Shown piece after piece: positions 33,514-42,033 of a stretch of DNA of 56,011 nt. The stretch comes from Sulfurimonas sp. (lineage in GTDB: Bacteria > Campylobacterota > Campylobacteria > Campylobacterales > Sulfurimonadaceae), in the NCBI GenBank assembly GCA_021648285.1, contig JAKITC010000010.1, forward strand, positions 1-56,011, given 5' to 3'. The position numbers and the translations under genes are program-made. Each line of letters opens with the position of its first letter. Within the stretch, counting starts at the first letter, position 1. The notes below the pieces were generated by a model. That model ran no database searches and had not been told where the DNA came from. It saw only the letters and a program-made list of their open reading frames with translations.

Positions 33514-35250
33514 TTGATTAAAGAAAAAACATTTTTGAATATTATTACTTATGCACCACTATTTTTTATTCCTATTTTTGTTGCCACTATAATTATTTTT
33601 TCCTATCAAATTTATTCTAAAAGTTTTGAATCCAGCATAAAAGAACTAGAAAAAAATCTATTAAATTTTGAAAAAGAAACTACCAAAAATAAAGTTACAA
33701 ATATGTCAGACCTTATTGTATATAAAAAATCAATTATTAAAGATGAATTAACCTCTCGTGTTCAAGGCAGAGTAAATACGGCATTTAAGATCGCTCAAAA
33801 TATATATAATGAGTATAAAAACACAAAAACAGAGCAGGAAATTAAAGATATTATAAAAACTACACTTAAAGCATTTCTTTGGAATGGTGGTGAAAGTTTT
33901 ATATGGATTTTAGATTATAACGGAGTATTTAATCTTGCCCCCGAGTACATGAAGCATTTGGAAGGTTCTTCAGTCCTAGATATTAAAAATATTTCTGGCA
34001 AATACGTTGTCAAAGAAGAGATAGCTATATGTAAAGAAAAAGGCGAAGGCTTTGTGCAGGATACATTCTCTAAACCAGATAAAAATGATGATAAACAATA
34101 TAAACAAATTGCTTTTGTTAAAGCTTTTGGACATTATAACTGGTATTTTGGCTCCGGTGAGTATATAGATACAGCAACTAAAAAAACAGATAAAGAACTA
34201 TTCTCAATGCTTGAAAAAGTAGATAATATTGGTAATAATTATACATTTGTAGTAAATACAAAAGGGGATATGCTTGTTAACAGGTATGTGCCTCAATTTG
34301 TTGGTAAAAATACTAACATAACGGATAAGTTAGTAAAAGATACTATTGAAACTTCAATAAATTCTCTTAAGGACAAGGAGAATACTGCTTATATTTATGA
34401 TTGCTATAACAAAGCAACTGACAAAATAGAAAAAAAATATGCATATATTCAAAAAATCCCTAACACTGACTGGATTATTGGTAGTGGATTTTATTTGTCT
34501 GATATTGAAAATAGCTTAATGAAGCAAAAAGTCAATAAGTTTGTAATGTACAATTTAAATTTTAAATATATGTTTTACATGGCTATATTAGCTATCCTTT
34601 TGGCATTAATTTTATCATTTTTTATATCTCAAAAAATTAAAAAAAGTTTTGATATATATAAAACCAGACTTTGTAGTAAAACTGATCAGTTAAAAGAACT
34701 CAATCATACCTTGGAATTAAAAGTCACGCAGCGAACAAATGAACTAGAAAAAATCAAAAACAATTTTGAAAAGCTAGCAACTACAGATGCCCTCACTAAG
34801 ATACATAACCGTTACTCTTTGATGAATACGATTTCTGTAGAAATAAGCCGTTCACACAGATATAATACTCCTCTATCCATTATAATGTACGATGTTGATT
34901 ATTTTAAAAAAGTTAATGATACATATGGGCATGATATCGGTGATAGTGTTTTAGTTTTGTTATCCAACTTGGTAAAGAAAAATCTACGAGACATGGATAT
35001 TATTGGGCGATACGGAGGGGAAGAATTTTTAATTATACTGCCTAATACGATACTTGATGATGCTCAAATTTTTGCAGAAAGACTTAGAAAAGAAGTGGAA
35101 GAAGCCTCTTTTAAAACAGTAAATGCTCTTACTGTAAGTATTGGTGTTGCGGAACTTCAGCCTAATGAAAATGAAGATAAATTATTTAAAAGAGTTGATG
35201 AGTTACTGTACATGTCAAAAAAGAATGGACGAAATAGAATTAGTTTTTGA
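33514..35250 (+). CDS. Diguanylate cyclase with dCache sensor
   Basis: 578 residues. A membrane helix (about 12-36), a periplasmic double-Cache domain (FIWILDYNGVFNLAP and HYNWYFGSGEYID, then a second copy ending NTDWIIGSGFY), a second helix (about 345-368), a short coiled coil and a GGDEF domain. The catalytic signature is GRYGGEEF and the metal Asp lies in MYDVDYFKKVND, so it should make cyclic di-GMP in response to a small periplasmic ligand. An RxxD inhibitory site, KEVEE region, is not obvious. The start is a TTG four bases after a run GGGAGGGGGAGGGG. Confidence 0.92.
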   Translation: MIKEKTFLNIITYAPLFFIPIFVATIIIFSYQIYSKSFESSIKELEKNLLNFEKETTKNKVTNMSDLIVYKKSIIKDELTSRVQGRVNTAFKIAQNIYNEYKNTKTEQEIKDIIKTTLKAFLWNGGESFIWILDYNGVFNLAPEYMKHLEGSSVLDIKNISGKYVVKEEIAICKEKGEGFVQDTFSKPDKNDDKQYKQIAFVKAFGHYNWYFGSGEYIDTATKKTDKELFSMLEKVDNIGNNYTFVVNTKGDMLVNRYVPQFVGKNTNITDKLVKDTIETSINSLKDKENTAYIYDCYNKATDKIEKKYAYIQKIPNTDWIIGSGFYLSDIENSLMKQKVNKFVMYNLNFKYMFYMAILAILLALILSFFISQKIKKSFDIYKTRLCSKTDQLKELNHTLELKVTQRTNELEKIKNNFEKLATTDALTKIHNRYSLMNTISVEISRSHRYNTPLSIIMYDVDYFKKVNDTYGHDIGDSVLVLLSNLVKKNLRDMDIIGRYGGEEFLIILPNTILDDAQIFAERLRKEVEEASFKTVNALTVSIGVAELQPNENEDKLFKRVDELLYMSKKNGRNRISF

Positions 35251-35273
35251 TTATATCTTTAGTATCTGTTTTA

Positions 35274-35606
35274 TCACTCTTTATCAACAGTCTCATTGAA
35301 GGTATATGATTTTACTTTTTTGTCGCTGTCAAATTTGACAATCAGGTCTTTTGCATCTGTTTCGCCTATAAGTCGATAAGTATAACGACCATAAGTCCAC
35401 ATTGTAACGCCGTTTTCAATCCCTTTGCGCCAGGGCTGTCCAAACATTGTAATAATGTCACTTTGTGTAGTTTCTCCAACTTTGATTAGCCCAACACGCT
35501 GCTCACTAAAATCTTGACCGATTCTTGCACAGCCACCAAGTGTTACCAGAGCAGTTATTATTACTAATCCCCAAAATATTCCTACTTTTTTTGAACTGTT
35601 TTTCAT
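35274..35606 (-). CDS. BamE/SmpA-like lipoprotein
   Basis: 110 residues. A lipoprotein signal with lipobox LGGC (Cys about 26) is followed by a compact SmpA/OmlA-type domain: IKVGETTQSDIITMFGQPWRKG then TMWTYGRYTYR. Such lipoproteins belong to the outer-membrane assembly machinery or similar envelope scaffolds. Alone in the minus strand between two plus-strand genes. Confidence 0.8.
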   Translation of the reverse strand: MKNSSKKVGIFWGLVIITALVTLGGCARIGQDFSEQRVGLIKVGETTQSDIITMFGQPWRKGIENGVTMWTYGRYTYRLIGETDAKDLIVKFDSDKKVKSYTFNETVDKE

Positions 35607-35679
35607 CTGCTGTCTCCTCTTCTTTATAACAATACTATCATAATTCCGACTGTTAAATCAATTTCGATAAAATAATATT

Positions 35680-36861
35680 ATGAAAAGATATCTAATTTTT
35701 ACCATTATTGCTCTATTGCTTACTGGTTGCGGTGCAAGTGATTATGCCAATATTTTAAGAGCATCAATAAGTAAAGATCCATCCGTCGCTTTTAAGGTTT
35801 TAGCTAAAAACAAATCAATACAATATGCCGCAAATCCAAGCAAGTTATCAAGAGATATAGAAAATTTGGACAAAAATATTTTTGGTGCGCTTATTGAGTT
35901 GTTTAAAGGTGCTTCAAAAGATTGGGGAGAAGAGAATGTCAAATTGCCAAACAAGAAAGAGTATGTTAAATATATGCAAAACTATAAAAGCAGAGCATTA
36001 GTTGATTTTGACAAAGGACTTGTAACTGTAGAGACTCTTGACTCTGTAAATAGTGAAAAAAGTTTGAAAAATGCGATTGTAACGACACTTCTTCTACCGG
36101 ATGATCCAAGAAGTGCTGACTTGTTTGGTGCAAAAGAGATAAAGCTTGGCGAGACTCCATATCTGCTTGGTGAAGTAAAAGATGACCAAAATAAGAATAT
36201 TCGTTACGCTTGGAGAGCACAGAGATATGCAGATATACTTTTGCACAATAATTATAAAGCAAAAAATATAATTAGAAATGGAAAAAATGTAGAAGTTCAT
36301 TACGTAACAATGCCAATGGTTAAAGACCATTCAGATATTCGAATTGCCAAGTTTAAGCCATATGTCAGAAAGTATGCTAAACAGTTTAATGTAAGTGAAA
36401 ATCTAATCTACGCTATTATACAAACCGAAAGTAATTTCAACCAATATGCAGTAAGTGGAGCCGGTGCATTTGGATTGATGCAGATAGTACCAAGCAGTGC
36501 AGGAAAAGATGCATATAGACTAGTAAAAGGAAAAAACAGCACGCCATCTAAGTCATATCTGTTTAATGCCCAAAATAATATTGAGTTAGGGGTAGCATAC
36601 ATCCATATACTGAATGATAAGTACCTTCCAGGGATTATAAATCCAATATCTAAAGAGTACTGCGTAATAAGTGCTTATAACACCGGTAGTGGAAATGTGC
36701 TAAAAATATTTCACAGTGACAGAACTAAAGCAAAAGATAAAATAAACTCTCAAACAGCATCTGCAGTATATAAAAAGCTTCGTTCAGACTTACCGTATGA
36801 AGAGACTAGAAGGTACCTGAAAAAAGTCATTGAATATAAAAAGAATTTTGTAAGTTTATAA
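35680..36861 (+). CDS. mltC: Membrane-bound lytic murein transglycosylase C-like
   Basis: 393 residues: lipobox LLTGCG (Cys about 17), an N-terminal DUF3393-like domain (to about 210), and a C-terminal SLT lysozyme-like domain with the catalytic Glu in IIQTESNFNQYAVSGAGAFGLMQIVP and the ISAYNTGSGNVLKIF segment. It cleaves peptidoglycan from the outer-membrane side. No clear ribosome site before the ATG. Confidence 0.9.
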   Translation: MKRYLIFTIIALLLTGCGASDYANILRASISKDPSVAFKVLAKNKSIQYAANPSKLSRDIENLDKNIFGALIELFKGASKDWGEENVKLPNKKEYVKYMQNYKSRALVDFDKGLVTVETLDSVNSEKSLKNAIVTTLLLPDDPRSADLFGAKEIKLGETPYLLGEVKDDQNKNIRYAWRAQRYADILLHNNYKAKNIIRNGKNVEVHYVTMPMVKDHSDIRIAKFKPYVRKYAKQFNVSENLIYAIIQTESNFNQYAVSGAGAFGLMQIVPSSAGKDAYRLVKGKNSTPSKSYLFNAQNNIELGVAYIHILNDKYLPGIINPISKEYCVISAYNTGSGNVLKIFHSDRTKAKDKINSQTASAVYKKLRSDLPYEETRRYLKKVIEYKKNFVSL

Positions 36862-36873
36862 AAATATAACTTA

Positions 36874-36903
36874 TTGACGCAAGCAATAATGTTATGCTAG
36901 AAT
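36874..36903 (+). promoter_or_regulatory. Sigma-70-like promoter with nearby inverted repeat
   Basis: TTGACG, then an 18-base spacer, then TAGAAT, just after mltC on the plus strand. An inverted pair GTTATG / CATAAC straddles the -10 region. No gene follows on the plus strand before 37132, so the promoter, if real, would drive a small RNA. Confidence 0.35.
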
Positions 36904-37132
36904 ACAACATAACTTGCTTATATAGGTAAGCTTAAGCTTGTTGTTGAAGATGACGGCAGTATGATGTAGCAATGTTTGAAGATCTTTCTATTTTCATACT
37001 CTTGGAGTAGTAATTTTCAATCCAATATGAAATTATATTTAGGCTATTACTTATTATTTTATATCAAAGATTGAAGTATTACAATAATGAGATAAATGTG
37101 ATATAGCTATATGGAAAGTAGCTTAGAAAGTT
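36904..37132. other. Non-coding stretch
   Basis: No convincing protein frame on either strand. It may hold a short transcript from the promoter at 36874-36903 and the 3' region of the tetraheme cytochrome gene. I see no clear terminator hairpin. Confidence 0.3.
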
Positions 37133-37882
37133 TTATTTGTCGTGGCAACCAAAACAAAGACTACTACCTGCATTATTGGTTCTTAGGTATAATGAATTAC
37201 CTGTACCATGCGGATCATGACAAGAAGTACAGTGTACTTTGCCATTTCTTAATAAATTAGATATTTTATCTGCTTTCCAAAAACCTGTTAGGTTTGCGGT
37301 TGTAGCTTTTAAACTTCCTCTACCAGGAATATACTCTATAGACATAGGATGGTCGTTTTGAAGCGCACCGGAAGTACTGTATATTATAGAGGATGATCCA
37401 GCATCCCAACCTATTGCTATTGTCCCACCTATTGCCATTACTTGTGAATTTGGCATTTTTGTAGGAGAAGACTGACCTATTATATTTTGCCCACTTACTA
37501 AATGAGATTGACCAACAAAACCTGAACCAGGAGCATTAATAACAGAATTCATAGCACTTACGCCATCATGACAACCAAGACATGCGAGGGTTTGGTTTTC
37601 AGGCTGTGCTGAAGTATATGTTCCGGCCATAGTTTGCCCAGCTACACCAGCGCTTGTAGCCCCATACATCTGAAATGTTAAAGTGCTGCTTTCTTTATTC
37701 CATAGGGGAGCTGGACCATCAGTGTCGCCATTAGCACCATGGGGTGTATGACAATAAACACAAATTTCCCCGTTATCAGTGCCATCAATACCACCTATAG
37801 AAGTGTGTTTACCAGTTATAGCAAATAGGCTAGCTGATAATAATATAAGTGAACTAGTACTCTTAATAAACATCTTTTTCAT
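37133..37882 (-). CDS. Periplasmic tetraheme cytochrome c
   Basis: 249 residues from the ATG at 37882, eight bases after AGGGGG (a GTG at 37891 is open but less likely). Signal peptide, then four CXXCH sites: CVYCHTPHG, CLGCHDG, CTSCHDPHG and CFGCHDK at the extreme C terminus. The CHTPHG and CHDPHG forms are typical of doubled-CXXCH / NapC-linked multiheme proteins, implying periplasmic electron transfer. Substrate unknown. It stands alone in its own transcription unit with an AT-rich promoter region that contains TTGTTATTAACAA (37933-37945). Confidence 0.88.
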   Translation of the reverse strand: MKKMFIKSTSSLILLSASLFAITGKHTSIGGIDGTDNGEICVYCHTPHGANGDTDGPAPLWNKESSTLTFQMYGATSAGVAGQTMAGTYTSAQPENQTLACLGCHDGVSAMNSVINAPGSGFVGQSHLVSGQNIIGQSSPTKMPNSQVMAIGGTIAIGWDAGSSSIIYSTSGALQNDHPMSIEYIPGRGSLKATTANLTGFWKADKISNLLRNGKVHCTSCHDPHGTGNSLYLRTNNAGSSLCFGCHDK

Positions 37883-38036
37883 TGTACTCACCCCCTAAGT
37901 TTTTTTAAAATAAAATTATTTGATATAAAAATTTGTTATTAACAATATATGCGTAGTGTATCACTGAGAAACTTAATATTACATTTTATTATATAATAGC
38001 GTGTATGAAATGTAAGTATAAAACTATGAATGCAAT

Positions 38037-38666
38037 CTAATTAGCCTCTTTATTCCATTTGTTTAAAAATTCACTTCTGCTATATACTTTGCACCCAAGC
38101 CTTTGTTTGTACTCCATGTGAGGGTGTCCTAAATTCCAAAATTCAAAATCATTATTTTCTAAATATTTAGCCAGTAAAACAAGTTGTAGAGTTCCATAAT
38201 TAGTATACTTTTTCTCTTTTGAAGTAAAACCGCTTAAACTGGTATATGTTTTTCCTATGATATACCCAACTTCACCTGCAATCAACTCATCTGATTCTTT
38301 ACATGTCAATTCAATCGAGATAATTTTGAAGTTGTTTTTTTCATTATTGTTCATATATAGTTTTTTTAATAGTTCTAGATATTCTTCTTTTAACCAATTG
38401 TATTTATGTTGAGCAGAAAACCTCTCAAGTACTTCATGAAACCTGTTGTTAATGCAAAATTCATAATTTTTTTCATTCATAATTTTTTTTACTTTTTTAG
38501 AAATATGTAAATCTTTAAAATTTAATATTGCGTAATCGTATTGAAGTTCCGGCAGTAAAACTAATCCTCCTTTAGTATCATAAGTGGTACATATAAAGCC
38601 GGCTTTAGCTAACCCAATATAAAATTTTTCACTCCAATCATCACTCCAGTAGTAATTGTTTTTCAT
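38037..38666 (-). CDS. Divergent leucyl/phenylalanyl-tRNA-protein transferase-like protein (Aat-like)
   Basis: 209 residues. The C-terminal half follows the Aat pattern: ELIAGEVGYIIGKTYTSLSGF, then YTNYGTLQLVLLAKYLENN, then FWNLGHPHMEYKQRLGC, then YSRSEFL. In canonical Aat these positions read GG-LYG, GESMFS, and D-Q---HL-SLGA. The N-terminal LPELQYDYAIL and KKVKKIMNEKNYEFCINNRFHEVL also align. Key residues differ, so it may be an atypical N-end rule transferase or a GNAT-type relative with another substrate. It is monocistronic. Confidence 0.6.
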   Translation of the reverse strand: MKNNYYWSDDWSEKFYIGLAKAGFICTTYDTKGGLVLLPELQYDYAILNFKDLHISKKVKKIMNEKNYEFCINNRFHEVLERFSAQHKYNWLKEEYLELLKKLYMNNNEKNNFKIISIELTCKESDELIAGEVGYIIGKTYTSLSGFTSKEKKYTNYGTLQLVLLAKYLENNDFEFWNLGHPHMEYKQRLGCKVYSRSEFLNKWNKEAN

Positions 38667-38986
38667 ATTTAAACAGATGTGTTCTTGAAAATAGCTACTA
38701 TCTTTTAATTGTGCGGATGTTATATTATATATTTGTGGTAGTTTATAGATATTAGTCCCTTATGTGATTTCATATTTTATCTATTTAAGTCTAATTTCTC
38801 CATATATGATATTTAGTAAAAAAAGCATTTTATATTCCAGTAAAAATCTGCTTTAGAAATATATATCTAAAAAAGCTATGAATTCAACTATAAATACTAA
38901 AATATGATAATTAACAAAAAAGATATTAAAAACTTTGCTATACTATATAGCATAGCACTACAACTGATAAAAAAAGAGGATTACTA
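38667..38986. other. AT-rich non-coding region with a 22-bp palindrome
   Basis: No credible gene seen. At 38936-38957 TGCTATACTATATAGCATAGCA is palindromic except for one symmetric pair of mismatches, 30 bases before the small basic protein; it may be an operator over a promoter. Confidence 0.4.
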
Positions 38987-39127
38987 ATGGCAAAAACAAA
39001 TTACAGTTATGAAAAAAGAGCTCGTGAGCTTGAAAAAGAGAAAAAAAAAGAAGAAAAGCGTAAGAAAAAGCAAGCTCAAAACAGTGATGAAACACAAGAA
39101 GAGACACTGCCACCTTCAGAGTCTTAG
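38987..39127 (+). CDS. Small highly charged protein (46 residues)
   Basis: ATG with AGAGGA upstream, stop TAG at 39125-39127. The product begins MAKTNYSYEKRARELEKEKKKEEKR and ends in an acidic tail. Short Lys/Glu-rich proteins beginning this way recur in Proteobacteria. Function unknown; one long helix is expected. Confidence 0.7.
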   Translation: MAKTNYSYEKRARELEKEKKKEEKRKKKQAQNSDETQEETLPPSES

Positions 39128-39182
39128 ATTGTAAGAGATTTCTTCGCCGGTTAAATAATTCGGCGTAGTAATAAAACCATAT

Positions 39183-39332
39183 CTACTTACAGTTGGTACT
39201 TAAAGTCATTTCTTTCATGTCGTCAAGCTTCATAAAAAGAATTTTACTGGCATCATGAGGCTTTTGCGGTCGTGAGTGAATATGGAGTGATTTACATAAT
39301 GAGGTTATTATACTTGCTATTATGTGAAACAT
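39183..39332 (-). other. Possible 49-codon reading frame or gene remnant
   Basis: An ATG at 39332 opens a frame (MFHIIASIITSL..., then RPQKPHDASKILFMKLDD) to a stop at 39183-39185. It has protein-like composition but no ribosome site, and its start region overlaps the toxin-antitoxin promoter. I regard it as an unconfirmed remnant. Confidence 0.2.
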
Positions 39333-39338
39333 GACCAA

Positions 39339-39367
39339 TTGACAAAGTGAATAAATTTGAATATAAT
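39339..39367 (+). promoter_or_regulatory. Consensus sigma-70 promoter of the toxin-antitoxin pair
   Basis: TTGACA at 39339-39344, a 17-base spacer, and TATAAT at 39362-39367, an exact consensus match 30 bases before the antitoxin ATG (AAAAGGA ribosome site). Confidence 0.8.
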
Positions 39368-39396
39368 AGTACTAATAAGTATTCAAAAGGATTATT

Positions 39397-39633
39397 ATGA
39401 AAACAGTAACTATGAGAGTAGATGATTCCATCTATGATATGATAAAACTTGCAGCGGAAGGTCAAAAAAGAAATCTTTCAAACTTTATAGAATTTGCAAC
39501 AATCCAGTATTTAACATCATCACAATTTATTGAGAAAGATGAAATGGCTGAAATAATGGATGATAAAGAACTGGTTCAAAACCTCATGGACGGTTTGGAT
39601 GACTTTAAAAATGGTGATTACAAGATTGTCTAA
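39397..39633 (+). CDS. Antitoxin, ribbon-helix-helix type
   Basis: 78 residues. The N-terminal strand KTVTMRVDDSIYDMIKLAAEGQ followed by a helix (NLSNFIEFAT) is a ribbon-helix-helix DNA-binding unit; the acidic C terminus would neutralise the toxin. It is followed by a RelE/ParE-type toxin that overlaps it by 23 bases. Likely autoregulated at its consensus promoter. Confidence 0.85.
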   Translation: MKTVTMRVDDSIYDMIKLAAEGQKRNLSNFIEFATIQYLTSSQFIEKDEMAEIMDDKELVQNLMDGLDDFKNGDYKIV

Positions 39634-39895
39634 GTATCAAATTGCTGAAACTAGAACTTTTGAAAAAGAGTATAAAAAGATAGATAAAAAACTATATTCA
39701 AAAATCGAAAACTTTGTTTATCCTCAACTTAGGGAAAACCCTTTTCATGGAACAAATATCAAAAAGTTAAAAGATAATCTTGAAGGCTATTATAGATATA
39801 GGATTGGAAGTTATAGACTCTTTTATCTTATCGAAGATGATAAGCTTATTATTGCAGTTATTGATTTTAAACACAGACAACAAGCTTATGATTAA
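39611..39895 (+). CDS. RelE/ParE-superfamily toxin
   Basis: About 94 residues from the ATG at 39611 (GTG at 39614 also possible). Features are FEKEYKKIDKKLYSKIENFV, NPFHGTNIKKLKDNLEGYYRYRIGSYRLFYLIEDD and a C-terminal IDFKHRQQAYD, the typical RelE/ParE fold where the Arg-rich GYYRYRIGSYRL strand is important. It acts either as an mRNA interferase or on gyrase; motifs here fit the RelE side slightly better. It lies directly before the insertion-sequence remnants. Confidence 0.88.
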   Translation: MVITRLSKYQIAETRTFEKEYKKIDKKLYSKIENFVYPQLRENPFHGTNIKKLKDNLEGYYRYRIGSYRLFYLIEDDKLIIAVIDFKHRQQAYD

Positions 39896-39901
39896 CACAT
39901 A

Positions 39902-40313
39902 ACGTCAATTCAAATAGTAAGTGCAACACCTGATTAAACTGCTACATAAGATTTTGTAATTGTATCGAAAAAACTTCTGCTGGAGTTTTATAGCCAAGTA
40001 TCTTTCTAGGTCTTCGATTAAGTCTATTTTGGACTTCAACTATTTGCTCATCTGTGATGTCAATAAAGGGCATCTTTTTGGGAAAATATTCTCTGATTAG
40101 ACCGTTATAAGTCCTCTTTGCCATGACTGATATGGATTAGCAAAGTAGAACTCTGTATCAAGTGTTTTAGATACTTCTTCATGGTATGAAAACTCTTTAC
40201 CATTATCACTCGTTATTGTAAGAGTGTGGGCTTGTATTGGTTTTAGTAAATGGATGATTGCATCTGTTACAACTCTAGCTTGTTTAGCTTCTACTTTTTT
40301 CATTAGAGGGTAC
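39902..40313 (-). mobile_element. IS30-family element fragment with dead transposase
   Basis: The right end (GTGCAACACCTGATTAAAC near 39920) and the C-terminal transposase half remain. Frame 40303-40097 has SDNGKEF and NPYQSWQRG; frame 40124-39942 continues with NGLIREYFPKK and RRPRKILGYKTPAEVF. Normally these join through RGTNENTNG, which carries the catalytic Glu; that piece is missing and the frame is shifted. The N-terminal half is gone, cut off by the element that starts at about 40310. Confidence 0.85.
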
Positions 40314-41065
40314 CTCTAAAAACTACACCTAATCAGGTAAAAAGCACAATTTAGATAAAATCTAAAGATATAAAAGCACAAAAGGTAAAAAATGGTAGGA
40401 TTATTTGATACAGAATATCATGAGAGAAAAATAAAAGAGTATCAACCGCCATTAAGCAAATTAAACAAAGTTATTAACTGGGAACTTTTCAGAGGAACAA
40501 TAGAAGAAACCTTGTATGTAGAACCAAAAGGTGCTGGCGGAAGACCGGCATTTGATAAAGTGATGATGTTTAAAATTTTAATTTTACAAAAATACTATAA
40601 CCTTTCAGATGAACAGACAGAGTTTCAAATCAATGATAGAACATCCTTTAAACAGTTTCTAGGATTAAAGATAGGTGATAGAGTTCCAGATGAGAAAACA
40701 GTATGGCTTTTTAAAGAAAATCTATCACAAGCAGAGTTGTCAGAAAAACTATTTAAGCTCTTTACAGAGCAACTTATGAAAAAAGGCATAGTAGCAAAAG
40801 AAGGGAGTATGATAGATGCTTCATTCGTAGACGTGCCAAGACAAAGAAATAAAAGAGAAGATAATGCAGATTCTAAAACAAAACTTATCACAAAGTATAG
40901 TGTCAGCAGTGCAGCTCCTCATGACTCTACAGAGATTGAGAACATCATAGATGAAACAGATAATGTACTTTATGCAGATAGTGTGCAAAAAGTACAAATG
41001 ATGTAACAAATAGAAGAGAATTGAGTAAATCACACCATTTATAGTTGAGATTTACTCAGTTTTTC
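40310..41065 (+). mobile_element. IS5-type (IS1182-like) element, partial
   Basis: It begins near GAGGGTACCTCTAAAAACT. The transposase frame 40392-41006 (204 residues) has the DUF772 helices (FDKVMMFKILILQKYYNLSDEQTEF and DRTSFKQFLGL) and the first catalytic Asp in GSMIDASFVD. After KREDN it jumps to DSKTKLITKYSVSSAAPHDST, so about 30 residues are lost, and it stops after YADSVQKV, without the remaining DDE residues. A terminator-like hairpin (TGAGTAAATC / GATTTACTCA, 41022-41058) followed by GTTTTTC ends the fragment. Confidence 0.75.
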
Positions 41066-41085
41066 AGAAATAATCTTGAAAAATT

Positions 41086-41475
41086 GAACTTGATAAACTA
41101 GAAGAAAAATGGGGTAAAAAATATCCTATAGTCTTTGAATCTTGGAGAAATAAATGGAATAATCTCTCCAACTACTTTAAATATGCAGAGCCTATTAGAA
41201 AGGTAATTTACACCACTAATATCATCGAATCGGTACATCGCCAGTTTAGAACTCTCACTAAAACAAAAGGTGCTTTTCCTAACGATAACAGCTTACTAAA
41301 ACTACTCTTCGCTGGGATTCAAAATGCTGAGAAAAAATGGACTATGCCAATAAGAAATTGGAGTCTTACAATCTCTCAACTTAATATTCATTTCAAAGGG
41401 AGACTGCAAAATGCTTTAAATTTATGATACAATTTTAGGAGAAATTAGGTGTTGACACAGAATTTATTACACTCC
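41086..41475 (+). mobile_element. IS256-family transposase C-terminal fragment with right end
   Basis: Frame 41086-41427 encodes 113 residues without a start: FESWRNKWNNLSNYF, then IRKVIYTTNIIESVHRQFR, then KTKGAFPNDNSLLKLL and WTMPIRNWSLTISQL. These are diagnostic of IS256 (Mutator-like) transposases; the catalytic Glu is in NIIES. After the stop come AGGTGTTGACACAG and TTATTACAC, probably the right inverted repeat. The 5' three quarters of the element is missing. Confidence 0.85.
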
Positions 41476-41486
41476 CTTAGAAAATA

Positions 41487-42014
41487 TTATTTCTTAGAGC
41501 TTTTTTTCTCTTTGAGCATCTTTTTATACTCTTTTTCAAACTTTTTTCTACGAGAGTATGATAGTTTATCTATAAATAGTACACCATTTAAATGATCCAC
41601 TTCATGCTGAATAGCTATACTTAACAGACCATCTACTTCTATAATTTTTGTATTACCATCTCTATCTAGATAGTTAACAGTAATAGTTTCATATCTATTT
41701 ATATCTTCATAGAAACTAGGAACACTTAAACAACCCTCTTGATAAATTGTTTCCCCTGTTTTTTGCATGATAATAGGGTTAATCATCTCTATCAAATTAT
41801 CGATTGACTGCTCATCATCTTCATCTGGTATGTTAAGAAGTATCGCACGTTTAGGATGTGCAACTTGAATAGCAGCCAGTCCTATTCCATTTGATTGCAT
41901 CATAATCGGGTACATTGCGTCTAGAAGTTTATGTAACTGCTCATCAAACTTCTCTATCTCTTTAGATATCTCTTTTAATCTCTTATCTGGGTATTCTACT
42001 ATATTTAAATTCAT
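41487..42014 (-). CDS. def: Peptide deformylase
   Basis: 175 residues. All three motifs are intact: GIGLAAIQV (GxGLAAxQ), EGCLS and the metal-binding QHEVDHLNG. It removes the N-formyl group from new proteins. It is last in the tig-clpP-GGDEF-def group, 19 bases after the GGDEF-like gene, a gene order common in Campylobacterota. Confidence 0.97.
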   Translation of the reverse strand: MNLNIVEYPDKRLKEISKEIEKFDEQLHKLLDAMYPIMMQSNGIGLAAIQVAHPKRAILLNIPDEDDEQSIDNLIEMINPIIMQKTGETIYQEGCLSVPSFYEDINRYETITVNYLDRDGNTKIIEVDGLLSIAIQHEVDHLNGVLFIDKLSYSRRKKFEKEYKKMLKEKKSSKK

Positions 42015-42033
42015 CTGATCTTTATATCTATTT

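Noticed and set aside
39959..41475. A single composite transposon
   Set aside because: The three transposase fragments belong to different families and orientations and share no common outer repeat.
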